Source: Calditrichota bacterium
GTDB lineage: Bacteria > Electryoneota > RPQS01
Direction: 5' to 3'
Assembly (NCBI GenBank): GCA_020637395.1
Contig: JACJWA010000001.1
Coordinates: 868,001 to 932,000, forward strand
DNA: 64,000 nucleotides
The position numbers and the translations under genes are program-made. This document shows, piece after piece, positions 1 to 9,641 of the stretch. Each line of letters begins with the position of its first letter. The first letter of the stretch is position 1. The notes beneath the pieces are model-generated. The model did not search any database, had not been told where the DNA came from, and was given only the letters and a program-made list of their open reading frames with translations.

Positions 1-77
1 ATCGCAAACCCGCTGCGCATTTCGAACACACCATCGTCATCACCGACGGCGACGCCGAAATATTGACGAAGTTATAG
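1..77 (+). CDS. map: Methionine aminopeptidase, C-terminal end (partial)
   Basis: Only the last 24 codons are in the window, read from base 3 to the TAG at 75-77. The visible tail contains [10 protein letters not shown] followed by an acidic DGDAEILT end, typical of the type I methionine aminopeptidase C-terminus, where the EHT segment lies next to a metal-binding Glu. The enzyme removes the initiator Met from new proteins. Its position directly upstream of infA and rpmJ is the usual bacterial order (secY-adk-map-infA-rpmJ), which supports the call despite the short fragment. The stop lies only 14 bases before the proposed infA start. Confidence 0.85.
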   Translation, partial: RKPAAHFEHTIVITDGDAEILTKL

Positions 78-91
78 AACAGAGGTTTCGT

Positions 92-310
92 ATTTCTAAA
101 GAGCAATCCATTAAGGTTGACGGTGTGATCGAAGAGTGTTTGCCAAATGCCACGTTCCGCGTGGTTCTGGAGAACGGGCACAAAGTACTCTGTCACATTT
201 CAGGCAAGATGCGGATGCATTTCATCAAAATCTTGCCCGGCGATAAGGTCAGCGTGGAATTGTCTCCTTATGATCTTAGTCGAGGTCGAATTACGTACCG
301 TTACAAGTAG
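92..310 (+). CDS. infA: Translation initiation factor IF-1, apparent ATT start
   Basis: IF-1 binds the ribosomal A site and assists IF-2 and IF-3 in 30S initiation. The protein contains [23 protein letters not shown] and [16 protein letters not shown], the S1/OB-fold core of IF-1. The first ATG/GTG/TTG codon in frame is GTG at 125, but that would delete the first conserved strand. The frame stays open upstream and reads (start)[10 protein letters not shown] from an ATT at 92, giving exactly 72 residues, the length of E. coli IF-1. An AGAGG Shine-Dalgarno at 81-85 sits 6 bases before the ATT. No ATG, GTG or TTG lies between the SD and 125. ATT initiation is rare and best known in infC; a single-base error (ATG to ATT) is the alternative. 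Confidence 0.9.
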   Translation: MSKEQSIKVDGVIEECLPNATFRVVLENGHKVLCHISGKMRMHFIKILPGDKVSVELSPYDLSRGRITYRYK

Positions 311-326
311 CCGCGACTGTCGCGGC
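310..326 (+). other. Hairpin in infA-rpmJ spacer
   Basis: A 7-bp perfect stem, GCCGCGA with TCGCGGC, and a 3-base loop begin at the last base of the infA stop codon. The 75-base spacer down to rpmJ is GC-rich and contains further short complementary stretches. There is no T-run, so it is not an intrinsic terminator. It could be an mRNA processing or ribosomal-protein feedback structure; nothing more specific is visible. Confidence 0.4.
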
Positions 327-385
327 GGCCCACCGGATTCGGGTGAATCATTGCCCGGCCTCCGGAAACTTCAGGACAGATTCAC

Positions 386-502
386 ATGAAAGTCCGTACG
401 TCCGTCAAGAAAATCTGTGAGCACTGCAAGATCGTCCGCCGCCGCGGCCGTGTCTATGTCGTATGCTCCCGTATTAAGAAACACAAGCAGCGCCAGGGCT
501 AA
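386..502 (+). CDS. rpmJ: 50S ribosomal protein L36
   Basis: This 38-residue protein starts [15 protein letters not shown] and ends HKQRQG, a full-length L36. The zinc-ribbon ligands are present (C11, C14, C27 and H32), so it is the zinc-binding paralogue. L36 is a small 23S-binding protein of the large subunit. It lies between infA and rpsM, the standard position in the alpha operon. The gene is too short for many ORF finders but is unambiguous. Confidence 0.95.
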   Translation: MKVRTSVKKICEHCKIVRRRGRVYVVCSRIKKHKQRQG

Positions 503-532
503 TCGCCCGCGCCTTAACCCCGGAAGTCGTTC

Positions 533-904
533 ATGGCTCGTTTTGCAGGTGTTGACGTCCCGCGTGAAAAACGCATCGAAATCGCGCTGACCTATGTCTT
601 TGGCATCGGACGCCCGACCGCGCAGCGCATTCTCACCCAGTGCAATGTGGATTGGAACAAGCGCACGCATCAGTTGAATGATGATGAACTCGCCGCGATT
701 CGCGCGGTCATCGCCGAACTGAAGCTTGAAGGTCCGTTGCGCTCCGAAATGCAGATGAACATCAAGCGGTTGATGGACGTGGGCTGTTACCGCGGCCTGC
801 GCCACCGTAAAGGTCTGCCCGTACGCGGTCAGAATACGAAGAACAATTCCCGGACGCGCAAGGGCCGCAAGAAAAACTTGATGGTCAAGAAGAAGGGCAA
901 ATAG
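533..904 (+). CDS. rpsM: 30S ribosomal protein S13
   Basis: The 123-residue product starts [20 protein letters not shown] and includes the helix-hairpin segment [11 protein letters not shown] and the tail motif [14 protein letters not shown](N)[10 protein letters not shown] that inserts into the 30S head. S13 contacts the P-site tRNA and forms intersubunit bridges. A GGAAG Shine-Dalgarno stands a few bases before the ATG. It follows rpmJ by 30 bases and precedes rpsK, the canonical order. Confidence 0.97.
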   Translation: MARFAGVDVPREKRIEIALTYVFGIGRPTAQRILTQCNVDWNKRTHQLNDDELAAIRAVIAELKLEGPLRSEMQMNIKRLMDVGCYRGLRHRKGLPVRGQNTKNNSRTRKGRKKNLMVKKKGK

Positions 905-950
905 GCCCCCTCACCTTAGTCTTATTTGGTTTCGTTACGGAGCATAAAGC

Positions 951-1340
951 TTGGCTACATCGAAGAAGAAGGGTAAGCGTAAGAAAGAACGTGTCGAAGA
1001 CACGGGCGTTGTGCACGTCAAGTCTTCGTTCAACAACACGCTGATTACGGTTACCGACAATTACGGCAATACAATCTCCTGGGCATCGGCGGGCAAAATG
1101 GGCTTGCGCGGTTCGCGTAAGAACACGCCGTTTGCGGCCCAGCTGGCCACCGACAACGCGGTGAAAGCCGCCATGGCGCTTGGCCTGAAAAAAGTTTCCG
1201 TCGAAGTGCGCGGCCCCGGCGGCGGACGAGACGGTGCAGTTCGCGCCATCGCGGCGTCCGGCCTTTCGATCACGACCATTCGTGACGTTACGCCGCTGCC
1301 GCATAACGGCTGCCGTCCGCCCAAGCGCCGTCGTGTGTAG
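951..1340 (+). CDS. rpsK: 30S ribosomal protein S11 (TTG start)
   Basis: The 129-residue protein has the S11 signature [20 protein letters not shown] at its C-terminus and [16 protein letters not shown] near the N-terminus. S11 lies on the 30S platform near the mRNA exit. No ATG precedes the conserved region; the reading starts at TTG (951), with a GGAG Shine-Dalgarno at 939-942 and an 8-base spacer. The resulting [12 protein letters not shown] tail is a typical basic S11 N-terminus. Confidence 0.96.
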   Translation: MATSKKKGKRKKERVEDTGVVHVKSSFNNTLITVTDNYGNTISWASAGKMGLRGSRKNTPFAAQLATDNAVKAAMALGLKKVSVEVRGPGGGRDGAVRAIAASGLSITTIRDVTPLPHNGCRPPKRRRV

Positions 1341-1386
1341 CGCTCATCATAGAGTTTCATTTTCAACCTTAAAGACGTTTTAACCT

Positions 1387-2016
1387 ATGGCAAGAAATCG
1401 CGGTCCCACGGATAAAATCTGTCGCCGCGTTGGCGCGCAGCTGTACCTCAAGGGTCAGCGTGTGCGCAACGGTAAGTCCGCCTTCGACAAGAAAGGCTAT
1501 CCTCCCGGCATGCACGGCCGCAACCGCCGCGCGAAAGTCTCGGAGTACGGTCGTCAGCTCCTCGAAAAGCAGAAGATCCGCGAGTCGTATGGTCTGCTTG
1601 AGAGACAGTTCCACCGTTTCTTCAGCGTCGCGCAGCGTCAGAAGGGCGTCACCGGCGAGAATCTGATGGGCATGCTCGAGAGCAGACTCGACAACGTGAT
1701 CTATCGTCTTGGCTTTGCCGCGACTCGTCGTCAGGCGCGCCAGCTGGTTGTCCACGCGCATTTTCTGGTGAACGGCAAGAAGGTCAACATCCCCTCATAC
1801 ATCCTCAAGGCAAACGATCGCATCAAGGTGCGTGAACGCTCCCGTAAGATGGAAGTGATTCACTCCGCGATGCAGCTCGCGGCGCACGGCAAGATCATGC
1901 CGAATCTGGAAGTCGATCGCGCGAAAATGGAAGGTCTCTTCCTGGGGCCGCCCGCGCGCAACGACATCCCGTTCGAAGCCAACGAACAGTTGGTTGTCGA
2001 ACTCTACTCGCGTTAA
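1387..2016 (+). CDS. rpsD: 30S ribosomal protein S4
   Basis: The 209-residue product is a full-length S4, with an N-terminal basic region and an S4 RNA-binding domain (LDNVIYRLGFAATRRQARQLV followed by HFLVNGKKVNIPSY) at about residues 100-160. S4 is a primary 16S assembly protein and in enterobacteria is the translational repressor of the alpha operon. The N-terminal zinc cysteines of some S4 proteins are absent; only one Cys is seen near residue 9. It precedes rpoA as expected. Confidence 0.97.
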   Translation: MARNRGPTDKICRRVGAQLYLKGQRVRNGKSAFDKKGYPPGMHGRNRRAKVSEYGRQLLEKQKIRESYGLLERQFHRFFSVAQRQKGVTGENLMGMLESRLDNVIYRLGFAATRRQARQLVVHAHFLVNGKKVNIPSYILKANDRIKVRERSRKMEVIHSAMQLAAHGKIMPNLEVDRAKMEGLFLGPPARNDIPFEANEQLVVELYSR

Positions 2017-2035
2017 TCTTTCCTCGAGGAGACCC

Positions 2036-3028
2036 ATGAACGGTTTGAACTTCCAGATGCCGGAAGCGGTGGAGATTGATGAATCTACCCATACGGATAC
2101 CTATGGCAAATTCATTGTCCAACCCCTTGAACGTGGCTATGGAGTCACGATTGGCAACAGCCTCCGCAGGGTCCTGATCTCTTCGCTGCAGGGTGCCGCC
2201 ATCGTCACCATCAAGCTCGATGGAGTGCTTCACGAATTCTCGACGATTCACGGAATCTCGGAAGACGTGACCGAAGTGATTCTGAACTTGAAGGGCGTGC
2301 GCTTCAAACTGCTGAACAAGAAGCCCGACAAGATCTTTGTTCACCTGAAGGGCCCCAAAGAGTTCACGGCGCGCGACCTGCAGATCGGCAACAATGATTT
2401 CGAGATTCTGAATCCCGATCATCATATCGCCTCGCTGAACAGCGAAGCCGAACTCAAGGTGGATTTGACCATCAAGAAGGGACGCGGCTACGTTCCCGCA
2501 GAGGAAAACCGCCCTTCTGACGCTCCGATCGGCACGATTCCGCTCGATGCGATCTATTCGCCGATCCGCAATGTGACTTATACGATCGAGAACACGCGCG
2601 TTGGTCAACGTACCGACTACGAGAAGCTGATTCTGGAAATCTGGACCGATGGTTCGATCACTCCGGAAGACGCGCTCTCCAGCGCCGGACGCATCATGCG
2701 GGATCACATCCAGCTCTTTATCAACTTCGACATGAAGCCCGAGAAGGACGATGACGAAGACATTGATGAAGAGACGCTGCAGATCCGCAAGCTTCTGCGC
2801 AAGCCCGTCGAAGACCTTGAACTCTCCGTGCGCAGCGCGAACTGTCTGAAAGAGGCCAAGATTCGCACGATTGCCGATCTGGTGCGCCGCGATGAAAATG
2901 AAATGCTCCGCTTCAAGAACTTCGGCCGCAAGTCGCTGATCGAATTGAACGAGATTCTGAAGACCAAGTCCCTGCACTTTGGCATGGACGTTGACAAGTA
3001 TCTTTCCCCTGAACTCGAAAAGAAATGA
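2036..3028 (+). CDS. rpoA: DNA-directed RNA polymerase alpha subunit
   Basis: The 330-residue protein has the alpha N-terminal dimerisation domain ([16 protein letters not shown], about residues 35-60; later [11 protein letters not shown]) and the alpha-CTD ([22 protein letters not shown], followed by [13 protein letters not shown]) that binds UP elements and activators. I chose ATG at 2036 because a GAGGAG Shine-Dalgarno lies just upstream and the product then starts [14 protein letters not shown]. An earlier in-frame GTG at 1994 lies inside rpsD and would add an unlikely 14-residue tail. The stop overlaps the rplQ start (ATGA). Confidence 0.97.
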   Translation: MNGLNFQMPEAVEIDESTHTDTYGKFIVQPLERGYGVTIGNSLRRVLISSLQGAAIVTIKLDGVLHEFSTIHGISEDVTEVILNLKGVRFKLLNKKPDKIFVHLKGPKEFTARDLQIGNNDFEILNPDHHIASLNSEAELKVDLTIKKGRGYVPAEENRPSDAPIGTIPLDAIYSPIRNVTYTIENTRVGQRTDYEKLILEIWTDGSITPEDALSSAGRIMRDHIQLFINFDMKPEKDDDEDIDEETLQIRKLLRKPVEDLELSVRSANCLKEAKIRTIADLVRRDENEMLRFKNFGRKSLIELNEILKTKSLHFGMDVDKYLSPELEKK

Positions 3029-3456
3029 GACATCTCAATAAAGGCCGCCAGCTCTCACGCTCGTCCGAGCACAAGAAAGCACTGCTCGGAAATCTGACGC
3101 AGGAGCTGTTTGAGCACAAGCGCATCAAGACCACTCTGGGCAAAGCGCGTGAACTGCGCCCGTTTGCCGAGAAGTTGATCACCAAGGCCAAGAGCGGCAC
3201 GCTCGCTGCCCGTCGGGACGTCGCGCGCTTCTGCTCGCGCAATTCCGCCGTGCAGGAACTCTTCAACGAAATCGCGCCGAAAATGGCCGAGCGTCCGGGT
3301 GGCTACACGCGGATTATCAAACTCGGACCTCGCGTCGGCGATGCCGCGCCGTTGGCCATTATTGAGCTGGTTGGCTACGAAGGTGCCGTGACGACGCCCG
3401 CGCCTGCCGCCGAAGAGAAGAAGCCGGCCAAGAAGAAGAAGAAGGCCGACGCTTAG
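3025..3456 (+). CDS. rplQ: 50S ribosomal protein L17
   Basis: The 143-residue product starts [21 protein letters not shown] and has [19 protein letters not shown], diagnostic of L17, which lies near the peptide exit tunnel. The core is about 118 residues; the rest is a Lys/Ala/Glu-rich tail ([14 protein letters not shown]), a low-complexity extension. The ATG overlaps the rpoA stop by 4 bases, so the two are translationally coupled. A strong terminator follows 25 bases later. Confidence 0.96.
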   Translation: MRHLNKGRQLSRSSEHKKALLGNLTQELFEHKRIKTTLGKARELRPFAEKLITKAKSGTLAARRDVARFCSRNSAVQELFNEIAPKMAERPGGYTRIIKLGPRVGDAAPLAIIELVGYEGAVTTPAPAAEEKKPAKKKKKADA

Positions 3457-3481
3457 TACGCGCTTCGTTTTGACTTCAAAT

Positions 3482-3508
3482 CCCCGCCGCTCGGCGGGGG
3501 TTTTTTTT
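3482..3508 (+). terminator. Terminator of the alpha ribosomal operon
   Basis: A GC-only stem CCCCGCC (3482-3488) pairs with GGCGGGG (3493-3499), with a 4-base loop, followed by eight consecutive T residues at 3501-3508. This is a textbook intrinsic terminator closing the rpsM-rplQ operon. Confidence 0.92.
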
Positions 3509-3565
3509 GCTTGCCTTTCAAATTTGAAATGAGCTTCTTTGCTGTGGAACAACACGAGGACATGT

Positions 3566-4396
3566 ATGAAGTACTTGCTTGCCGCAATCGCGCTTTTTCT
3601 GGCCGTTGGATGTGCGCATCGCACGCCTTACGTCTATCACCGCCAGACCAACGAACTGCTGCACAGCGTGCTGTGGATGCAGCGCTCGGCTGAATACTAC
3701 GCCGCCTGCGAAACGGTCTATCTCGGCGCACTGGACGCCCTGGATCGCGCGCTGGCCGACACCGGATGGACCGCCGCGAGTGAACAGAAACTTCCCTACG
3801 GCACCAAGCCGCCCGCGATCATCGTGGACTGCGATGAAACCGTACTGGATAACTCAGCCTATGAGGCGCGCCTGATCCTCGATCAGAAGAGCTATCCACA
3901 TGGCTGGGATGACTGGTGCTGCGAAGAAAAGGCACCCGCGATTCCCGGAGCAGTCGAGTACTTGAAAGAGGCACACAACAAAGGCGTTGCCATCTTCTAT
4001 GTGACCAATCGCGACGTCAAACTGGACGAGTGTACCTGGAGAAATTTGCGCGCCATGGGCTTCCCGCAAACTGCGACTGCCGAGCAAGTGCTGACCAAGG
4101 ATGAGCGCGAGGGCTGGGGATCGGACAAGAGCACTCGCCGCGAATACATCGCAAAGACTCATCGCATTGTTCAGATTGCGGGAGACAATCTGGACGACTT
4201 CATCGGGTACAAGAAAACCACGGAAGAGCGAGAGCGCTTGGCGAAAGACTACATGGCCTGGTGGGGGCAACGCTGGCTGATGCTTCCGAACCCTGCGTAC
4301 GGATCGTGGGAACGGGCGCTGATCAACTATGACAATGGTCTGGGGGACAGCCTGATGCTGAGGAAGAAGTACGAGAGCCTTGTACCTCTGAGATAG
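3566..4396 (+). CDS. Class III (HAD IIIB) acid phosphatase lipoprotein, e(P4) family
   Basis: This 276-residue lipoprotein belongs to the HAD subfamily IIIB acid phosphatases (Haemophilus e(P4)), which hydrolyse nucleoside monophosphates and small phosphate esters at the cell surface. The start at 3566 gives a lipobox (FLAVGC, Cys16) and has a CGAGGA Shine-Dalgarno 5 bases upstream. The catalytic DxDET motif is D88-C-D90-E-T, followed by VLDNSAY; IFYVTNRD is motif II and IAGDNLDDF is the C-terminal Asp motif. All expected catalytic residues are visible. It stands alone between two terminators, so it is probably a single-gene unit. The substrate is inferred from the family. Confidence 0.9.
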   Translation: MKYLLAAIALFLAVGCAHRTPYVYHRQTNELLHSVLWMQRSAEYYAACETVYLGALDALDRALADTGWTAASEQKLPYGTKPPAIIVDCDETVLDNSAYEARLILDQKSYPHGWDDWCCEEKAPAIPGAVEYLKEAHNKGVAIFYVTNRDVKLDECTWRNLRAMGFPQTATAEQVLTKDEREGWGSDKSTRREYIAKTHRIVQIAGDNLDDFIGYKKTTEERERLAKDYMAWWGQRWLMLPNPAYGSWERALINYDNGLGDSLMLRKKYESLVPLR

Positions 4397-4419
4397 GGCG
4401 GTGCGAGTTTTGACAAATG

Positions 4420-4448
4420 CAAGCCGCTCTACAAGCGGCTTGTTTTTT
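4420..4448 (+). terminator. Terminator after the e(P4) phosphatase
   Basis: A perfect 9-bp stem, CAAGCCGCT (4420-4428) with AGCGGCTTG (4434-4442), and a 5-base loop are followed by six T residues. Its T-run coincides with the candidate -35 element of the next operon. Confidence 0.9.
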
Positions 4449-4468
4449 GTGAGCTTAGTGGCTATATT
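4440..4468 (+). promoter_or_regulatory. Candidate promoter of the hut operon
   Basis: TTGTTT (4440-4445), a 17-base spacer and TATATT (4463-4468) match a sigma70-type promoter (3/6 and 5/6 consensus bases). Transcription would begin near 4475, leaving a leader of about 54 bases before hutU. The -35 lies inside the preceding terminator arm. It is inferred from sequence only. Confidence 0.5.
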
Positions 4469-4480
4469 CTTTATTGGTTG

Positions 4481-4494
4481 GAAGTCCCGACTTC
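4481..4494. promoter_or_regulatory. 14-bp inverted repeat, candidate hut operator
   Basis: GAAGTC-CC-GACTTC is a perfect palindrome with a 2-base centre, placed about 6 bases after the predicted transcription start. A 2-base loop makes an RNA hairpin unlikely, so a dimeric repressor site is the better reading. No regulator gene is adjacent. Confidence 0.35.
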
Positions 4495-4528
4495 TGAAAT
4501 TCTAAGTCATTAAGTATAGCATAATTCT

Positions 4529-6181
<1,653 letters not shown>

Positions 6182-6183
6182 TC

Positions 6184-6963
6184 ATGAGCTACGAAAACAT
6201 TCTATGGGAAACTGACGGCTCTGTCGGAATCCTGACCATCAACCGACCGAAGGCGCTCAATTCATTGAATCGCGCCACGCTGGATGACATTGAATCCTGT
6301 CTGAACAACGATCTCACCGGTGACATCCGTGCGCTCGTGATCACCGGAGCGGGGGAGAAGAGCTTCGTGGCAGGAGCGGATATCGCCGAGATTCATGAGC
6401 TCGACTCCAAGACTGGTTTGACATTCACAGAGCGCGGAAACTCTTTGTTCGCGCGAATTGAAGCTCTTCCCATTCCCGTCATTGCCGCGGTCGGCGGCTT
6501 TGCGTTGGGTGGAGGCTGTGAGCTTGCCATGGCCTGCCATCTGCGCGTCGCGTCCGAAAAAGCCAAGTTCGGTCAACCGGAAATCAAGCTCGGCATCATT
6601 CCCGGTTATGGCGGAACGCAGAGACTTTCGCGCTTGGTCGGAACCGGACGTGCCCTTGATTTGCTGCTCAGCGGCCGAATGATTGATGCCGCCACCGCTC
6701 TGCAATGGGGACTCGCAAACGAAGCCGTCGCTCCCGAACAGACGCTTGCTCGTGCCAAAGAACTCGCGACGCAGCTTGCGGCTTGTGCACCTGTGGCACG
6801 CAAGGCAATTCTTGAAGCCGTCTATCAAGGTGCAGGGCGTCCACTCGCAGATGGGCTAAGAGTCGAAGAGAATCTGTTCGCGCATTGCTGCGGCACTGCC
6901 GACAAGAATGAAGGAACCGCCGCGTTTCTTGAGAAGCGCGACGCAGTGTTCACGGGGAAGTAG
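6184..6963 (+). CDS. Enoyl-CoA hydratase/isomerase (crotonase) family protein
   Basis: This 259-residue protein is a typical enoyl-CoA hydratase. It shows the oxyanion-hole motif AGADIAEI, GGGCELAMACHLR with E113, and QPEIKLGIIPGYGGTQRL with E133. The two Glu residues correspond to the catalytic pair of the hydratase, so hydration of 2-enoyl-CoA is likely. The C-terminal FLEKRDAVF is also standard. It lies with 2-base gaps between hutU and hutI, an unusual place for a fatty-acid or amino-acid CoA enzyme. The physiological substrate cannot be told from sequence; butanoyl/crotonyl-CoA in amino-acid fermentation or beta-oxidation is a guess. Confidence 0.9.
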   Translation: MSYENILWETDGSVGILTINRPKALNSLNRATLDDIESCLNNDLTGDIRALVITGAGEKSFVAGADIAEIHELDSKTGLTFTERGNSLFARIEALPIPVIAAVGGFALGGGCELAMACHLRVASEKAKFGQPEIKLGIIPGYGGTQRLSRLVGTGRALDLLLSGRMIDAATALQWGLANEAVAPEQTLARAKELATQLAACAPVARKAILEAVYQGAGRPLADGLRVEENLFAHCCGTADKNEGTAAFLEKRDAVFTGK

Positions 6964-6965
6964 CT

Positions 6966-8225
6966 TTGGAGTCCACACTGCTGCACGACATCGGCCTGTT
7001 GGTCACGCCGCTTGAGATGGAAATGAATGACCATCGTCGTCCAGTCTATGAGTTGCAAAAGGCCGCCGTGTGGATTGAAGACGGTCGTTTCAAACAGATC
7101 GCCAGATCTGAAGAGCTTTTGAAGTCGGTACCGGCAAGCGTAACTCGAGTTCATGCGCAGAATAAGTTGATGGTGCCCGGTTTCGTGGATTGTCACGCGC
7201 ATCCCGTTTTTGTAGGGAATCGCGCGAAAGAGTTCTTTTTGCGCAATCAAGGAGCGTCCTATCAGGACATTGCTGCGGCAGGCGGAGGAATTCACGCAAC
7301 CGCAGAACGCATCAAGACGTCGCGCGTGGATCAAATCGTCCGTGAATCGCTGCCTCGTTTCCATCGCTCGCTTGAGTTCGGCGTCACGACGCTTGAGTGC
7401 AAATCTGGCTACGGACTGACGTGGGACTCTGAAGAAAAACTCCTGATTGCTCTGCGTGAGATTGCCAAAGTTGTTCCGCAGCGTCTCAGCAAGACTTTTC
7501 TGGTTCATGTCGTTCCCGCAGAATGGAAAGACCGGCGGGAAGAGTTTGTCGAAGCCGTCATGAACGAGATGATTCCCGAAGTTGCCGCACGCGGACTCGC
7601 GAACTGCGTGGACGTGTTCTGCGAAGAAGGCGCATTCACAGTTGACGAGTCGCGCAAGATTCTTCAAGTTGCGCTCGATGAGGGACTCTCGATTACGATT
7701 CACGCCAATCAGTTTGGACACTCGGGTGGAGCCCGTCTCGCTGCCGAGCTTGGAGCGCGCAGCGCGGATCACCTCGAGTACCTAAGCGAAGACGAAATGG
7801 ATGCGCTCCGCGAAGCCGGAGTGCCCGGCGTCGCGCTTCCCGCCTGTGTTTTCTTTATGGGAACGATTCCTTATCCGCCAATGCGCAAAATGATTGATCG
7901 CGGCATGCGCATCGCGCTTGCCACGGACATGAATCCCGGTACGGCGATGACCGAGTCGCTTCCGTTTTGCATGACCGCCGCCGCGATCTACGGCAAGCTA
8001 AAGGCTAATGAACTGCTTTGGGCAGTCACGCTTGATCCCGCGCGAATCCTCGGAGTGAGCGGTAACACGGGCTCAATCGAGGCCGGGAAATACGCCGACT
8101 TTTCACTGTGGTCTGTCCCCTCGCTGGAATCTATTCCGTACTTCTTTGGACAATCGGGTGCGGATAGTGTTTGGATCGAGGGTGCTGAAGTGTTTACAGG
8201 CGAAGATTCTGTGAAGAGGTATTAA
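6966..8225 (+). CDS. hutI: Imidazolonepropionase (TTG start)
   Basis: HutI opens the imidazolone ring to N-formimino-glutamate, the third step of histidine breakdown. The 419-residue amidohydrolase has the metal-binding DCHAHPVF motif, GGGIHAT, ECKSGYGL, the HANQFGHSGG segment with the metal His, and ALATDMNPGTAMTESLPF with the metal Asp. It starts at TTG (6966), preceded by GGGGAAG in the crotonase end. The GGDEF gene follows after 24 bases. The later hut enzymes (hutG or formimidoyltransferase) are not in the window. Confidence 0.95.
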   Translation: MESTLLHDIGLLVTPLEMEMNDHRRPVYELQKAAVWIEDGRFKQIARSEELLKSVPASVTRVHAQNKLMVPGFVDCHAHPVFVGNRAKEFFLRNQGASYQDIAAAGGGIHATAERIKTSRVDQIVRESLPRFHRSLEFGVTTLECKSGYGLTWDSEEKLLIALREIAKVVPQRLSKTFLVHVVPAEWKDRREEFVEAVMNEMIPEVAARGLANCVDVFCEEGAFTVDESRKILQVALDEGLSITIHANQFGHSGGARLAAELGARSADHLEYLSEDEMDALREAGVPGVALPACVFFMGTIPYPPMRKMIDRGMRIALATDMNPGTAMTESLPFCMTAAAIYGKLKANELLWAVTLDPARILGVSGNTGSIEAGKYADFSLWSVPSLESIPYFFGQSGADSVWIEGAEVFTGEDSVKRY

Positions 8226-8249
8226 GAAAGTTCTTCCAAGCGTCTGCCA

Positions 8250-9641
8250 ATGAAATCGAGTATTGACATACTGGCTGAGAACGGGATTGACAAGCAATTC
8301 ACGATCTTTCGTGCAAGCTCCGAGGAGTTGCTTGCGCTTGAGTGGCTGATTGCGGATCGCAAGGATGTGACAGAGTTTTCGCTGCCCGGAGATGCTGCAG
8401 CTCGACTGTTCTGGATTGCCGGTGAAGAGCTCTTGGTTGCCATTGAACCAGAATCGGTAAGCCCCGCTCTATTCTGGACGGCGGAGGAACGCCACACGGT
8501 TGCATTCAGTTGTGACTCAAGTGTGTGCAAGTGGGTTGACTCAGTCTGCGCGCTTGATCTTCTAGTTGCGAGGGCATCTACGACTCCCGTCACGATGCGG
8601 CTTGCTTCGATGCAGAACGTATGGCTGATGTACTGTCGAACTCGCGCTCTTGAATCGGTGCGAAGTGATCTGCGCTTCGATCGTGAAGGAGCAGAGTTCT
8701 TCGACATTCTTGAAGAGCGGTTGTGCAATCTCTTTCAGCCGGACCATTTAGAGATTGCTCCGAGCGCTGCCGAACACTACTGGATGGACCACCCCGCAGG
8801 GTGGTCGTGGATCTACGCATCGCGATCCGACTATCAATGGCCGGTTCCGCTTGCCGCTGACTACGAACAAAAAGTTCTTAGCGAAACTTCCCCAAGATTT
8901 GAATTCAAACTTGATGCCAAAGATTTTCTGTTTCCCCAGACGTCCGATGGTACGGGACTTCGCTGCGCGCTGATCATTCCCCTTAAGGTTCGCGGCAGAC
9001 GCCATGGGCTGATCAAAATGCTTTTTGCCCGCGACATTATTGTTTCTGACGCGGAGCGGAAGGCTCTGTCCATTTTGATGGAGGGACTATCTCTCATCTT
9101 TGAGCGGACGGCGGAGCTTTTGCGTATTCAGCGAATGGCGATGATTGATGAATTGACAAACCTTTTCAATCATCGCTTCTTTCTTACGCAACTTCGGACG
9201 GAGTTTCAGCGCGCACTTCGCTATGGAGGAACGCTGTCCCTTCTGATGATTGATGTGGATGGCTTCAAGAATTACAATGACACCTACGGACATCAAGCGG
9301 GTAATCGCGTTCTGGCGTGGGTGGCCAGTCAGATTCGCAAGACTGTGCGGGACATTGACGTCGTTGCGCGTTACGGTGGAGAGGAGTTTGCCTTGATTTT
9401 GCCTGAAGTCAGAGCCGAACAGGGATTGATCGTTGCTGAAAAAATTCGGAAAGTGATTTCAGCTGGTGAGGGACCAACTGATGACGGAGGTAAACTTGCG
9501 CCAATCACCATTTCGTGCGGTGTCGCGGACAGCAAAGGCTGCAAAGGCCCTGAAGAGATGATTGACCGCGCGGATCGCGCGCTTTATTGGGTAAAACGAA
9601 ACGGCAGAAACCTCGTGCGGCTTGCCTCGCTCGAAGGATGA
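8250..9641 (+). CDS. Diguanylate cyclase with GAF-like sensor region
   Basis: The C-terminal domain (about residues 295-455) is a GGDEF domain that makes cyclic di-GMP from two GTP. The active-site motif is GGEEF (376-380), preceded by IDVDGFKNYND. An inhibitory I-site RxxD (RDID, 367-370) lies exactly five residues before GGEEF, so product inhibition is expected. The N-terminal 290 residues have no transmembrane segment; residues 150-290 look like a GAF-type domain, which suggests a cytoplasmic ligand sensor. The stop codon overlaps the glgA start (ATGA at 9638-9641). Linkage to glycogen synthase is uncommon. Confidence 0.9.
   Translation: MKSSIDILAENGIDKQFTIFRASSEELLALEWLIADRKDVTEFSLPGDAAARLFWIAGEELLVAIEPESVSPALFWTAEERHTVAFSCDSSVCKWVDSVCALDLLVARASTTPVTMRLASMQNVWLMYCRTRALESVRSDLRFDREGAEFFDILEERLCNLFQPDHLEIAPSAAEHYWMDHPAGWSWIYASRSDYQWPVPLAADYEQKVLSETSPRFEFKLDAKDFLFPQTSDGTGLRCALIIPLKVRGRRHGLIKMLFARDIIVSDAERKALSILMEGLSLIFERTAELLRIQRMAMIDELTNLFNHRFFLTQLRTEFQRALRYGGTLSLLMIDVDGFKNYNDTYGHQAGNRVLAWVASQIRKTVRDIDVVARYGGEEFALILPEVRAEQGLIVAEKIRKVISAGEGPTDDGGKLAPITISCGVADSKGCKGPEEMIDRADRALYWVKRNGRNLVRLASLEG

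Noticed and set aside
125..310. infA starting at GTG 125
   Set aside because: It removes the first conserved strand of IF-1 and has no Shine-Dalgarno at a suitable distance; the ATT start gives the standard 72 residues.
1895..2977. Long open frame antisense to rpoA
   Set aside because: It lies opposite a certain gene, has no recognisable domain and reflects codon bias of the real frame.
9587..9637. N-terminal extension of glgA
   Set aside because: The added basic residues are not part of GT5 proteins and lie inside the cyclase gene; ATG 9638 overlaps the stop as in neighbouring genes.
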